A DNA stretch of 64,000 nucleotides from Quercus robur (lineage: Eukaryota; Streptophyta; Magnoliopsida; Fagales; Fagaceae), in NCBI RefSeq assembly GCF_932294415.1, contig NC_065539.1, forward strand, positions 51,355,501 through 51,419,500. Reading direction: 5' to 3'. The translations under genes and the position numbers were made by a program. The notes below the pieces were generated by a model. It had not been told where the DNA came from, ran no database searches, and saw nothing but the letters and a program-made list of their open reading frames with translations. This document shows, piece after piece, positions 48,823-60,100 of the stretch. Every line of letters starts with the position of its first letter. Positions within the stretch are counted from its first letter, which is position 1.

Positions 48823-48830
48823 TAGGGTTT
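48823..48830 (-). promoter_or_regulatory. Telo-box upstream of RPS16
   Basis: AAACCCTA on the gene's strand, 45 bases before the start codon. This motif is typical of plant ribosomal protein promoters. Related ACCCT-containing sequence continues upstream to about 48898. Confidence 0.55.
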
Positions 48831-49116
48831 GGAGGAGAAGGGAGTAATATACGAGGGATTGTGGGTATTTTTCAGGGTTTGGGTTCAGGGTTTTTGGAGG
48901 CTAGATGGACGGCTGTGATTGGTTGTGGAATTCAGTGATTGGGTGACTGGGATGCGCATCTATTTTCCGTGCTGTTGGAGTCATTTGACGACACGTGGTC
49001 TTAAAAGGGTGAGAGATTTGATGCCACTGTCCATTATTAATCCATTATCTTCTTTTTATTTTTTTATTTTTTATAAATACATTATTAATATATTATCAAA
49101 ATTCTTTAAAGAGTGT

Positions 49117-50907
49117 GAATTATCTAGCCAAAATAGGAAATTAACACTTTTTGCCAAACAATATAATTAGTAGACACTGTTTTCAAATTATATTTTTTTA
49201 TTAACATCTTAAGTCTAAAAAACTCGATTTAGGGCCTATAAATTGAGTATTTGAGACTCGATTTCCATGGTTTGATCAGGTCTGATGTGACATTTTTTCC
49301 AAGTGGCGACTACCTGGAAATTGAGTCCTTAAAACTCGATTTATAAGCCACCTTGCTTTTTAAGTGTGTGTGTGTGTGATTATTGGTATAGTTTTAATAT
49401 GAGTACAGAGAGGAAAATAAAAGGAGGTCATCGAAAATAGTACAACCCACAGCCACTCGATCCAGCCAACCCATAGCTAGCCAGACCACACCACGCAACC
49501 CAATCCGTGCTACCCAAACCGCGCTGCCTAGGCCACGCTGATCTGGGTCTCTTATCTGATCTGGGTCTTTAGATTTTTTCTCTCTCTAATCTGATTGTGC
49601 TGGGATTGTTGTGTCTCTGATCTGGCCAAAATTGGGAATTAACAGTGTTTTTCAAACAATATAATTAGTAGGCACTGTTTTCAAATTATATTTTTTACTA
49701 ACATCTCAAGTCTAAGAGGGTCGATTTTGGGTTATAAATCGAGTCTTTGAGGGTCGGTTTTCATGTTCTGATCAGGTCTGAGGTGACACTTTGTCCACCT
49801 GGAAATCGAATCTTAGAAACTCGATTTATATATCGACGCTTTAATACTCGATTTGTCCTGTAAAACTTTCAAACTAAAAAGATGAAATTTTCGCATGTGT
49901 TGGAGTACAAAACACAAACACAAATCAACCACCATCAAATACAAGCACAGACTAGCCAATTTCAAATACAACCCACAAATCTGAGCATTAATCCAACCAA
50001 ATCCACCCCCAACAACCACCTAAAATCGAGGTTCCACCCCCAACAACCACCTAAAATCCAAATTAAAAAAATAAAAACCCCAAAACCCATTAGATTAGAG
50101 AGAGAAAGAATCCAAGGAGAGAGAGCTCACCTCATCTGGGTTGCACTGTCAGGGCTGCACGGCCTGGGTCTGAGGCGAGGGGACTCCGATCTGTCAAAAA
50201 CGACGTCGGATCCGGTGACTTTTTTGGACGGTGTCGTATTTGGAAGAAAAATATCTGAGCGATGTTTTCTCCTTCGTTTTCTCGCTTTTTATTTTTTGGT
50301 TTTTCCTAGATTCTTGCTTTTTTATTTCTCTCTGCGGGCTTATAAATCGAATGTTAAATACTCGATTTCTAGGTGGTCACCATGTGGAAAAAATGCCACA
50401 TCAGATATGATCAGACCATGGAAATCGAGTCTCAAAAGACACGATTTATAGGCCTTAAATCGAGTCTTTTAGACTCGAGATGTTAGTAAAAAATATAATT
50501 TGAAAACAGTACCCACTAATTATATTGTGTGACAAATGGTGTTAATTTCCAATTTTGGCCCTCTGATTTGATTGTGCTGGATTGTTGTGTTTTTGGGATT
50601 TCTTATTTTATTTTATTTTATTTTTTTGTTGGTATTTCTAGGAATGGCTGAGAGACTTGAGACTTAAAATTTTTTTGGTTTATAAATCGAATCTTAGAGA
50701 CTCGATTTCCAAGTGGACGCCACGTGGAAAAAATGCCACATCAGACGTGATCAGACCATGGAAATCGAGTTTTTGAGACTCGATTTATAGGCCAAAATCA
50801 AGTCTCTGAGACTCGAGATGTTAGTAAATTATATACTTTTAAAACCGTGCTTACTAATTATATTGTTTGAAAAACACTGTTAATTCCCAATTTTGGCCGA
50901 ATTATTT
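49117..50907. mobile_element. Non-autonomous Mutator-like element 2 (outer, 1773 bp)
   Basis: The body 49126-50898 has inverted ends of about 220 bases: left (A)GCCAAAATAGGAAATTAAC, right complement GGCCAAAATTGGGAATTAAC. The arms are studded with CTCGATTT/AAATCGAG units. The flanks GAATTATCT (49117-49125) and GAATTATTT (50899-50907) form a 9-bp target duplication with one mismatch. No transposase. A second element of the same family is nested inside. Confidence 0.8.
49615..50569. mobile_element. Nested Mutator-like element of the same family (inner, 937 bp)
   Basis: The body 49624-50560 starts GGCCAAAATTGGGAATTAAC and ends with its complement GTTAATTTCCAATTTTGGCC. Arms of about 230 bases are homologous to those of the outer element. 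The flanks CTCTGATCT (49615-49623) and CTCTGATTT (50561-50569) form a 9-bp duplication with one mismatch. The inside includes an open stretch (49882-50451) without recognisable domain. Confidence 0.8.
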
Positions 50908-51370
50908 AGTATTTTTTAGGAACATAGTATAAAAACATTAGTTTGTTGGCCATTCTTTGAGGCAATGGGATGGGCAAGGTTGGAGGATGGATTGTTGTCC
51001 AAGCCCATTACTACCTCACTCACATGTCGGGATAAACTATCTTGCCTAATCCACATCTCAAATTTCACAAGGCTCTACTCACTTGTTATAATTTTTAAAG
51101 GAAAAAAAAAGTAATTATTTTTTTAATAACTTTTTATATTTTCTATGAAAGTGATATTATAACTTTCCTAAAATGGTTTATTAATAAATGCTTTAAGAAT
51201 ATCTGTTAATCAGACAATTTTTTTTAAAAAAATTCTAAAATGTGTTATAATAAAATAAATCATACTTGAAATTACAAATAAATTGATCATGATCACATCA
51301 AATCAAATGAATTTTTATCAATGACCAAATAATATAATTCAAAGTGTTTAATAAGACAGAATCATAACAG

Positions 51371-51407
<37 letters not shown>
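51371..51407. repeat. A37 homopolymer
   Basis: 37 uninterrupted A. It may be the tail of an old retroposed sequence, but no body or target duplication could be assigned. Confidence 0.85.
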
Positions 51408-51412
<5 letters not shown>

Positions 51413-51976
51413 AGGCTTGTTTGGTAGGAGGATTTTGTTTTTGTTTTCAAAATAATATGAAAGCAATTTAAAAAAAATTTAAATTGAAACTAGTTTTCAG
51501 ATAATAATTTTTACATTTTCTATCTTCATTTTCTCCCAATTTTATTTCCTTTACTTTTTCATCCTCCCCATTTTTTTTTTTATCATTTTCTCCCAATTTT
51601 CTATCCTCATTTTTAGATAATAATCTTAGGGCTAAGCACTAATTATCATTGTTGCCCATTCGCACCTTCCAAAATGGCAGCCACCGAACCTTTAAAAACC
51701 TATGAGCATTGCACATATTATGGATCCGTTTGGGAACAACTTATTTAACTGAAATTGAAAATTTTTTGCAAGTTTAGAGGTAGTTGAAATAGTACAGTGA
51801 GACTTATAAATAATACCAAAAAGTGCAATGGGACCCATGAATAATAGTAAAAATAAGCTAAATAGTAAAAAAAAAAGGCTTTTTAATCTGGCTTTCTTTT
51901 AGTTGAAATTTACTGTTGTTACTTAAAGGTTACCCACTTGACTCTTATTAAAGAAAAAAAAAATACTCATTTTCAG

Positions 51977-52402
51977 GGCACGTTTGTTACAATGTAATGA
52001 TTATTACATGGGAATAGAAATAAATATTATAAGGAATACATTAAGTTGGAATGTAATAAGTATTACTATTCATTAGTTTGGTGACCATTTACGAATAGAA
52101 CCCTGAATATGCATCCACAATTTAGTAGAGTATAAAAAGAAGATGTAATTAAATCATTTTTAAGTCAAATTTCCTAAAATACACTAATTTTAGGGTGTTC
52201 AAGATATAGCTAATAATTAACAAGAAAAATTTGTTTTCTTTCTTTATCAAAAGTGCTGAATATCTATTCTTCATTTTGAAGGATAGTTATTCATAAGGAA
52301 TAACTATTCATTGTAATAAAAACAATAACTAAACAATCGAATAGTTATGCCATAAGAATATCGATTACATTATAATATCTATTAAAGTCTAACAAATGTG
52401 CC
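51977..52402. mobile_element. hAT-like MITE, about 426 bp
   Basis: The left end GGCACGTTTGTTACAATGTA is matched at the right end by a complement reading GGCACATTTGTTAGACTTTA. Interior inverted pairs of TATTCATAAG/GAATAACTATTC type are present. The GGCAC-GTTTG terminus is typical of hAT MITEs. No 8-bp duplication could be confirmed. An unrelated GGATCCGTTTGGGAACAAC stretch at 51721 may be another hAT-type fragment. Confidence 0.6.
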
Positions 52403-52513
52403 ATGTTTTTTATCATCAAAGTTTCAAAGCACTAGTCTCTATGTTTCTGATTTTCCATGCCTATGTGTCTAAACTCTAAAGTAATGACAAGCAAAATGAT
52501 TAAAAAGTCATGA

Positions 52514-52867
52514 ATGAAGAAAGAGAATACATTCGGTCAGGCTGTGGCGTAAAACAATGGTTTTACGCCAGCCAATAGATTTCTGCCATGTCATCTTTAT
52601 CGCTTAAATTAGTCTCCAAACACAGAGCGAAATATAGAAAACCCACACAGCCCTGCTTCCTCCCTCTTCCATCTTTGCTTGCCCAAACCTCCACCACACC
52701 ACACACCAAAGCTCATTGCCACAGAGTTCGTCGGAGCTGTGCGTGGAGCTTGGAAACATACCGGAGCTGCCGTGAATTTTCCCTTTTCCCCAATTTGGAT
52801 TTCGAATTATTGATGGGTTTTTCTGGATTTATGGGTTTTTTTGGAGCCTCATGACCGAATGATTTAT

Positions 52868-52906
<39 letters not shown>

Positions 52907-53747
52907 TATTTTGGTTTCAAACTCATCTGGAAAGCAAGTTGCTTCATCTGTATTCGAATTTGAGTTCCCAAATTTCTCCTTTGGTGGATCTATGGAGCTT
53001 ATGGCTATCTCCAAGAGGAAGATACCTTCTCACTTCTCACTTTATTTTCATTTCAATGAGTAATATATCAATCTGGGTTTGTTGGTTTGAATTCAGGATT
53101 AGGGATTAGATTTTTTTTTTTATCTGTTCCTAGGCAATAGTGTGGGGTTTTTATTTTTGTTTATTTTTTGAATCTGGGTTTTCTTTTCTGAGCCTTTTTC
53201 AATTTTTTGGGTGAAAGTTTTGGTTGAACTGTTATTGGTCTCTCTTTGTTGAATACTACCCATAATGTAGTTTTCTTTTTCTTGGTTTCTTTCCATGTTA
53301 TTTTGTATAAGTTTTTGTGTGGGCAATTTGTTATAGATGTAGCTTTGTGTGGCTTTTCAATTTGTTCATGTTTGAATGCTGAAAAACTAGAAATTAATGA
53401 ACTAGAAACTCAAGTTTTGAGTCTGATAAGCCATGGTATTTATTAAATTTAAGCAAGGGTCCAGAACCGTTTGTGCAGCATGAATTTTCCAGCTCCGGTA
53501 TGTTTTCGAGCTCCACGCACAGCTCTGGCGACCTCTGTGGCGGTGAGCTTTGGTGTGTGTAGTGGTGGAGGTTTAGGCAAGCAAAGATGGAAGAGGGAGG
53601 AAGCAGGATGGGTTTTTTGTATTTTGCTCCATAATTGGAGACTGGAGAGGGATTTAAGTGATAAAGATGATGCGGCAGAAATCTATTGGCTGGCGTAAAA
53701 CCAGTGTTTTACGCCACAGCCTGACCGAATGCATTCTCATGAAGAAA
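52514..53747. mobile_element. Non-autonomous Mutator-like element 3 (1216 bp) with hairpin ends
   Basis: The body 52523-53738 is flanked by the perfect 9-bp repeat ATGAAGAAA (52514-52522 and 53739-53747). The ends begin GAGAATACATTCGGTCAGGC on the left and, complemented, GAGAATGCATTCGGTCAGGC on the right, and the inverted similarity continues for about 230 bases. Close to each end is a perfect 10-bp palindrome stem, GGCGTAAAAC with a 4-base loop (52546-52569 and 53692-53715). The interior contains T34 (52872-52905) and no transposase. Confidence 0.88.
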
Positions 53748-54474
53748 GCCACCTCACTTAAAAATTTTGACGTTTCTTCCTCTTATTTATTTTGCACGTT
53801 AAGACAACGTAACAAAGAGGGCAACACCGCAAAAATCACACGCACAATGATTTAGGAAAATTAAACCAGACTTCTTCAGCTGGATTGGTTGAGCCAGCCC
53901 AGCCATCCATCCCATCAGACAGAATATCTGGTTGAGAAATTCTGAAATTTTGACTTGTAGATCTCCGAGTTTGTCGGGTTTCAATGTGGGTTAGATTTAG
54001 AATTTTAGATCTCATGTGCAGGCAGAAACTTCGACTCTTCGAGTGGCACTATCTCACGCGAGAGTAAGAAAAAGATCAAAGAGTATCTGAGTATGTCAGA
54101 TAGACAGAGAGCTTAATAGTTAATATAGTAAAAAATTTCTCGTACCGTAGACCTAAAGAAGAAAAAGAAAACTGCTTCAAAATCCAAAAATGGTTTCTCT
54201 CAACTTTTCTTAACCCCACCTCTAAAAAAAACAAAGAGCTAACTTATATATTAGAATTCAGATCCCTTCGAAAGAAACTAACTTTACTACCAACGATATT
54301 TGACACAAAGATCAATCAAACCGCATAATTAAACTGGAACAACTGAAGGAAAAAAGTTGGAAAAGATTCATGAAGCATAATCAAGACTCATGAAGCATTC
54401 ATAGATGCTTCAATATCTACTATTACAGTCCCAAGCATATTCCTTATGGCTAGTAATCTGATGATGGAACAGAT
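53748..54474. other. Intergenic DNA downstream of the carboxylesterase
   Basis: The part from about 54350 is probably carboxylesterase 3' UTR, read leftwards. Nothing else recognisable. Confidence 0.45.
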
Positions 54475-55443
54475 TTACTTGAGAAAAGAAGCCAAGCGTT
54501 TGATCATAGCCTTAGCATTCTCAGCCTCAACATTGAAGAAGTGGAAAGCATGATCTTCTCCCTTCACTTCAAACAATTCTACTTCCCCTTTCCACCCACA
54601 CTTCTTCATTTCATCACAATACCAAACACCTCTTTCCCTCAGCATATCCTTCTCAGCCACACACACAAGCAACTTATCACAAGCAAGTCCAGCCAAGCTT
54701 GGCGCACCAGGCCCCAATGGATTGATCAGTGGACTGTCAATGCCTCCAGTTGCCGAGGGATACACTAAGCTCCAAATTAAAGAAGTCAAGCTCTTCTCAT
54801 GTCCTTCCTTAGACTCTGATCCAATTGGCTTCGAACCCCAAAAGTAAGGCTGAGAAAGAAAAGCACCAAAAATTTTAACACCACCGGGCAAGCTCTCAGT
54901 CCCAGCTCGCAGGGCCAAGTTATGTGCTGTATTGGCTCCAGAACTGTCACCCCCTATATAAATTCTTTCGAAATCACCATGATTGATTAGCCATGGTTCT
55001 TTACCGTTACCAGCTGAGTGAGAGGCAACCCATTGAAGTGCAGCCCAGCAGTCTTCGTAACAAGCTGGAAGAGGGTGCTCTGGTGCAAGTCTGTACTCGA
55101 CAGAGATGGCTACAACATTGGCTTCGGAGACAATGCTGTTGAGGTAGCGATGGGAGGAGAGGGAGAAGGCTGATTCGACGCAGAAGGCACCGCCATGGAA
55201 GTAGACCAAGATGGGGAGCTTTTGGTTTTGGTTATGGGGAGTGAGTTTTGGGAGGTAGAGGCGGGCTGAGATTGAGGGGTTCTCTGAGATGGTAATGTCT
55301 TTGGATGAGACTCCGGTTTCTGGGTCTTGATCAGGTGATGGTGGGACAATCGGTGAACCAAACAAGCGTTCCACCGAGCCGTCAGTGTAGACCCGGATGA
55401 GGGGAAGAAGCTCAGTGGCTACTTCTTTGGTGGTGGAAGCCAT
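54475..55443 (-). CDS. Plant carboxylesterase (CXE / 2-hydroxyisoflavanone dehydratase-like alpha/beta hydrolase)
   Basis: 322 residues from one exon, the normal length for class I plant CXE proteins. It has the alpha/beta-hydrolase fold of the hormone-sensitive-lipase group: oxyanion-hole motif HGGA (83-86, where HGGG is usual), nucleophile motif GDSSG (Ser167), and probable catalytic Asp266 (AEKD) and His298 (EDHAF). The catalytic triad looks complete. The gibberellin receptor GID1 has lost this His, so this is more likely an enzyme than a receptor. The substrate cannot be told from sequence; relatives hydrolyse acetyl esters, xenobiotics or act as hydroxyisoflavanone dehydratases. No signal peptide, so probably cytosolic. 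It is not part of the conserved gene block on the left. Confidence 0.93.
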   Translation of the reverse strand: MASTTKEVATELLPLIRVYTDGSVERLFGSPIVPPSPDQDPETGVSSKDITISENPSISARLYLPKLTPHNQNQKLPILVYFHGGAFCVESAFSLSSHRYLNSIVSEANVVAISVEYRLAPEHPLPACYEDCWAALQWVASHSAGNGKEPWLINHGDFERIYIGGDSSGANTAHNLALRAGTESLPGGVKIFGAFLSQPYFWGSKPIGSESKEGHEKSLTSLIWSLVYPSATGGIDSPLINPLGPGAPSLAGLACDKLLVCVAEKDMLRERGVWYCDEMKKCGWKGEVELFEVKGEDHAFHFFNVEAENAKAMIKRLASFLK

Positions 55444-57129
55444 TGAAGCCTTGTAGAGAGAGAGAGAGATGGTACTGAATTCGGAGAGTAAGAGTCAAGA
55501 GTCTAGAGAGATGGAGTGGGTGGATGCAAATAAATAAGGGTAAAAATCACTAAATCAGTTCCTATTGTACAAGCTTTCACATGCACAAACTGCACATTGA
55601 AGTCACAGTTTCCATAATAAGCACCACTCAATAAATATTGAGCAAAATGAGGTATGGTACGTAACGTGGTGGATGAAAATAATGAATGAGCTGCATTATC
55701 AGTTAGCTTTCTAGTGTCACTGAAAAAGTCACAACTCGTCACTTATTACAAGACTTTTTCCTTTTTTTAATAGACGGGAATTTTCATTAAAAAGCAAAAC
55801 AACCTCTAAAGAGGAGGTTACAAAACGATCATACAAGGGTATTTAAACTATGCTACCTAATTATCAGTTGGCAGTGAGCAGTTGCACTTCTTAAAGGGCT
55901 ATAAAGCAATGCTACCTATCAGTGTTACACAGTATTCATCAAAAAAAATATAAGTGTTACACAGTACTTCGTGTTCGTATCATCATTTTTTGCTATCATT
56001 TTTGGAGAAGTACATGATTGGAAAATGGGATTCTAGTTCCTTTCAAGAGTACTTCAAACCGAATATATATACTGCACATCATTTTAGTTTTATTGAGTTC
56101 TAAAAGGGTGTATAATATCACATCATTTTAATAAAAATTATTTCATCAAATAATAAATATAATGTTGTTCACAAATTTACTTTTATTTCATCATCTTTCT
56201 ATTTTGCAGTAATAAATTTACTTCTATCTAACTCATAGTTGAAAAAAATGAGGGATTAATAACTTTTCATAATTTTTTTATGATTTTTTTTATGATTAGT
56301 GTATAATAAAATAATATCATTCTTATAATAATTTATCATCTCAAATACAATTCAAAAATTAAAAATTAAAAAAAAAAATTGCTATCTAAGCGTGATGCGA
56401 TGCTAGACATTGATAAGAAGCTTTGGGGCAACCTATATAATTACAATTTTTCATATCAAATTATTGAATTTATAAAATACATTATCAATCAGCAATATAT
56501 ATAGGTTAAAAGCTGTTAGGTTTGTTGGACAAATTCTTATATCAAAACTATTTAGAATCGTAATCTAATCAAATTTGGATGGTATCAATATAATCATATA
56601 TTAAGGTTAAGTTTAACTAGGTTAAAAGCTATTCAAAGATGAGGTTTTTATTTGCTCAAAAATGATAAGTTAATGATCTTTTGAACATTTCATCATCATA
56701 AATAATTTCTAAGTTAATCTGGTTTCATTAAAAAATCAAACATCAGGCTGTCAATAATGGACACAAAGTTGACCTAATTGAATTTGAAGTGAGTGAAATA
56801 TATATATGACCGTTTGAAATTGGTACATTGTGCTATTCTCGAAAGTTTGCTTGACAATTGTTCGAGTGAAATTGAGAAAAATAGAAATCTGACTTTAAAG
56901 GGTAGACTATGTAACCTAGTGAGTTCCTATATAAAAGCAATCATTGTTGCAAAAAATGATTTTTGTTTTCAAAAAATAAAGTTAAATTGTACACTAAAAA
57001 AAAAAAAATACAACAACCTTGAATTTTGTGTCCACATATGATCAGTAAATTTTTGTCAATTTTAATTTTCTCTTTTAAACATTTAATATTTTTTGTATTG
57101 TGTTCCTAAAACGCTCGTTAACAAGAATC
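55444..57129. other. Intergenic DNA upstream of the carboxylesterase
   Basis: The left 100-200 bases should hold the carboxylesterase leader and promoter. The rest is AT-rich, with a LINE-tail-like fragment at about 55761-55835 and no gene. Confidence 0.45.
55761..55835 (-). mobile_element. Probable LINE 3'-tail fragment
   Basis: On the reverse strand the segment ends TTTTTAATGAAAATTCCCGT followed by CTATTAAAAAAA, the same style of terminus as at 19164-19270. Too short for a family call. Confidence 0.45.
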
Positions 57130-57187
57130 TATTCACATTTTTTTTTTTTTTTTTTTTTTTTTTTTGGTAAACAGAGAGGAAAATATA

Positions 57188-60100
57188 TTACATAAAATCA
57201 GCAGTTACAACCCGAGTGACTCGGTTATACAAAACAGCATTAGCATCATTAGATAAGACCTCCATAATACCAAAAGGGGGGGTCATATAGTAAACAAAAG
57301 GTTCAGACAGACTATGGCCAAGTTTAGCAAGGAAATCAGCAGCTTTGTTGGTCTCCCTATAGCAATGTTGCAGCTGGACCTCCTGGAAAGCTTGAAGAAT
57401 GGTCCTGCAAGTATCCACAATGGGTTGGGTTAGCCGATTGGTGGCTTTAGTGTTAGATAACAGATTAACAACTTCAATGGCATCCACATTAACAATGAGC
57501 TTTTCAACACACATATTTCTAGCCATAGAAAGGCCATCCTTTAAGGCCCATAGTTCAGCCAAAAGGCAGTTAGTAGTGCCAATTTTTTTAGTGAAGCCTT
57601 GCACCCAAGAACCACATGAATCTCTAAGAAGGCCGCCTCCACTCGCAAAGCCTGAAGAAGACAAGACAGAGGCATCTGTGTTAAGCTTATGCCACCCAGG
57701 ATTTGGTTTGGCCCAAGAGACAACCAAGTTTCTTTTATGGCTGCTGGAGTTAGTTCCTTGAGTGAGGAAGAAAAATTCCGCAGCTTTTGCAATGCAATCT
57801 TTAATAAGGGGGGGGGCTGCCTGCTTCCGTTGATGGACAATAGAGTTCCTGTTCAACCAGAGAGACCAAATTCCAAAACAGAAAATGACTTTCCATGGCA
57901 TAAGATGGCGTTTTGAGATAATAGTGGAGGTACCATTGAGGTGAAGCCAGTCAAGAAGAGGAAGACTAAAAAACTGAATGACTTTTGAAGGAAGGCCAAG
58001 CTGATTCCAGAAACTTACGGCAAAAGGACATTCTCTAAGGAGATGGTTTATTGACTCAACTTGACTATGGCAAAGGGGGCAAGCTTGATCTAAGATTAAA
58101 CCCCTTGAACCCAAGACTTCTCTGACAGGGATGCTATTGTGAGAACAAAGCCACAAGAAAATAATAATTTTCTGAGGGACTTTCATTTTCCAAATCCAGT
58201 TAGAGGTGAAAGTAGGCGGGTTCAAAGCATTTAACCCTTTAGCTAAAAGGTAAGCCGAGGCTAAGTTGAAATTGCCATCCCTTGAGAGAGACCATGCAGT
58301 TGTGTCACCGAGAGGGGAGGTGAGATTGATGGGGATGGCTTGAATAATATCAATAAAGGATTGTGGGGGGGAGAAGGAGAGGCTCTCCCAGTTCCAGCAA
58401 CCATTAGAGTCAATAAAATCACAAACCATTTTATCCTCTTCATGAACATTGAGGGGACCATAGAAGATGGACCTGACAGGACCTATAGAGCACCAAGTAT
58501 CACTCCAAAAGGAAGTAGAAATTCCCGTGTGAATGACTTTCCTTAGTCCTTTGTCCAAAAGAGGTTTTGCAGCCTTACAAGCTGCCCACGTACGAGAGCA
58601 AGCCCCTTTGGAGGACCAAGGGTTATTAATTGCGTGGTTGGAGAGATATTTTGCTCTTAGGACTCTTACCCAAGGAGAATGATCATCATTTGTAATTTCC
58701 CAGTTCAGCTTGGCCAAGAGAGATAGATTTCTAGGTCGGGAAGCATGAATGCCAAGACCTCCATGATCAGTAGGAGAAGTGACCTTATCCCAATTCACCA
58801 TGTGCATTTTCCTTTTTTCGGGAGTGGAGGCCCAAAGAAAGTTACGATGAGCCCTATCAAGCTCTTGGCAAACTCTGCTGGGAAGAAGGGCACCCTGCAT
58901 CACATAATCTGCTATTGCAGTGGAAGAAGTTTGAATTAGGATGCGCCTACCAGCCAAAGAGAGCAAATTAGCTTGCCAACCCGCCAATTTTTCTTGGGTT
59001 CTTTGAATAATAAAGTCAAAATCCTTGCTGCCTCGGTCAGAAAATTTAAGAGGAAAGCCCAAGTATTTGTCAAACTTGGTTGTTTCTAAGAAGCCCAAAT
59101 TGTTGCAGATGCTGTCTCGGATTGCAAGGGGAGTGTTTTTTGAGAAGAGAATCCGGGATTTATCATTGCTGACCTTCTGCCCAGAGAGCTGGCAAAAGTG
59201 ATTAAGCACATCGTCTATTGCACTAGATGTGGATACTGAAGCTTGCCCAAAGAGGATTAGGTCATCTGCGAAAAAAAGATGAGTGAAAGCCGGACCAGAT
59301 CTGGAGGCCTTGACTGCTTTCCAAGCCTTGTTATTGATCTTTTCATGTATGAGAAGCCCGAGGTATTCAAGGCAAAGAATGAAAATATATGGCGAAATGG
59401 GGTCTCCCTGACGAATACCTCGCGAAGGGAGAAAAGGCTCAAGCTTACCTCCATTGAAGAGGATTGCAACAGAAGAGGTTGAGATACACTCCATGATTAA
59501 AGCAATAAGATTAGAAGGAAAATTGAAGTGGAGCAAAACTTCCCTAATGAAGCTCCATTCCAACCTATCAAAGGCCTTTTCGAGGTCAATCTTAAGGGCC
59601 ATAACACCAGTACGCCCCTTTTTTTTCCCCATGGAATGGAGGATTTCTTGGGCTATTATCATGTTATCACGGCCTTTCCGACCAGGGATGAAGGCAGTTT
59701 GAAAGGGGGAGACCAATTGGTGCATGAAAGGCCGAATTCTATTGACGATTATCTTTGTCACAGCTTTGTAAATTGTTGAGCACAGGCTAATCGGCCTAAA
59801 GTGCCCAAGAAGTTCAGGACCAACCCTCTTAGGAATAAGAACAACAAGAGTTTGGTTTAGGTAGGCTGGCATCACACCAGAAGCAAAGATGGTTTTAATT
59901 TCCTCCGTGACTGATTGCTCAAGGGTGGGCCAAAAATGTTGGAAAAACCCAGCATGTAAGCCATCAACTCCTGGAGCTTTGTAAGGCTTTAGGGAAAAGA
60001 TGGCATTCTTGATTTCCAGAGAAGAGACATTGGCGGAAAGCAAAGATGAATCATCCTCAGAAAGTGTAACGGCCCAATCGACCTCAAAATCTGAGTGGAT

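Noticed and set aside
49882-50451. 189-codon open frame in the nested MULE
   Set aside because: Low-complexity Gln/Asn/Thr/Pro-rich start, no domain, runs into the element's inverted arm.
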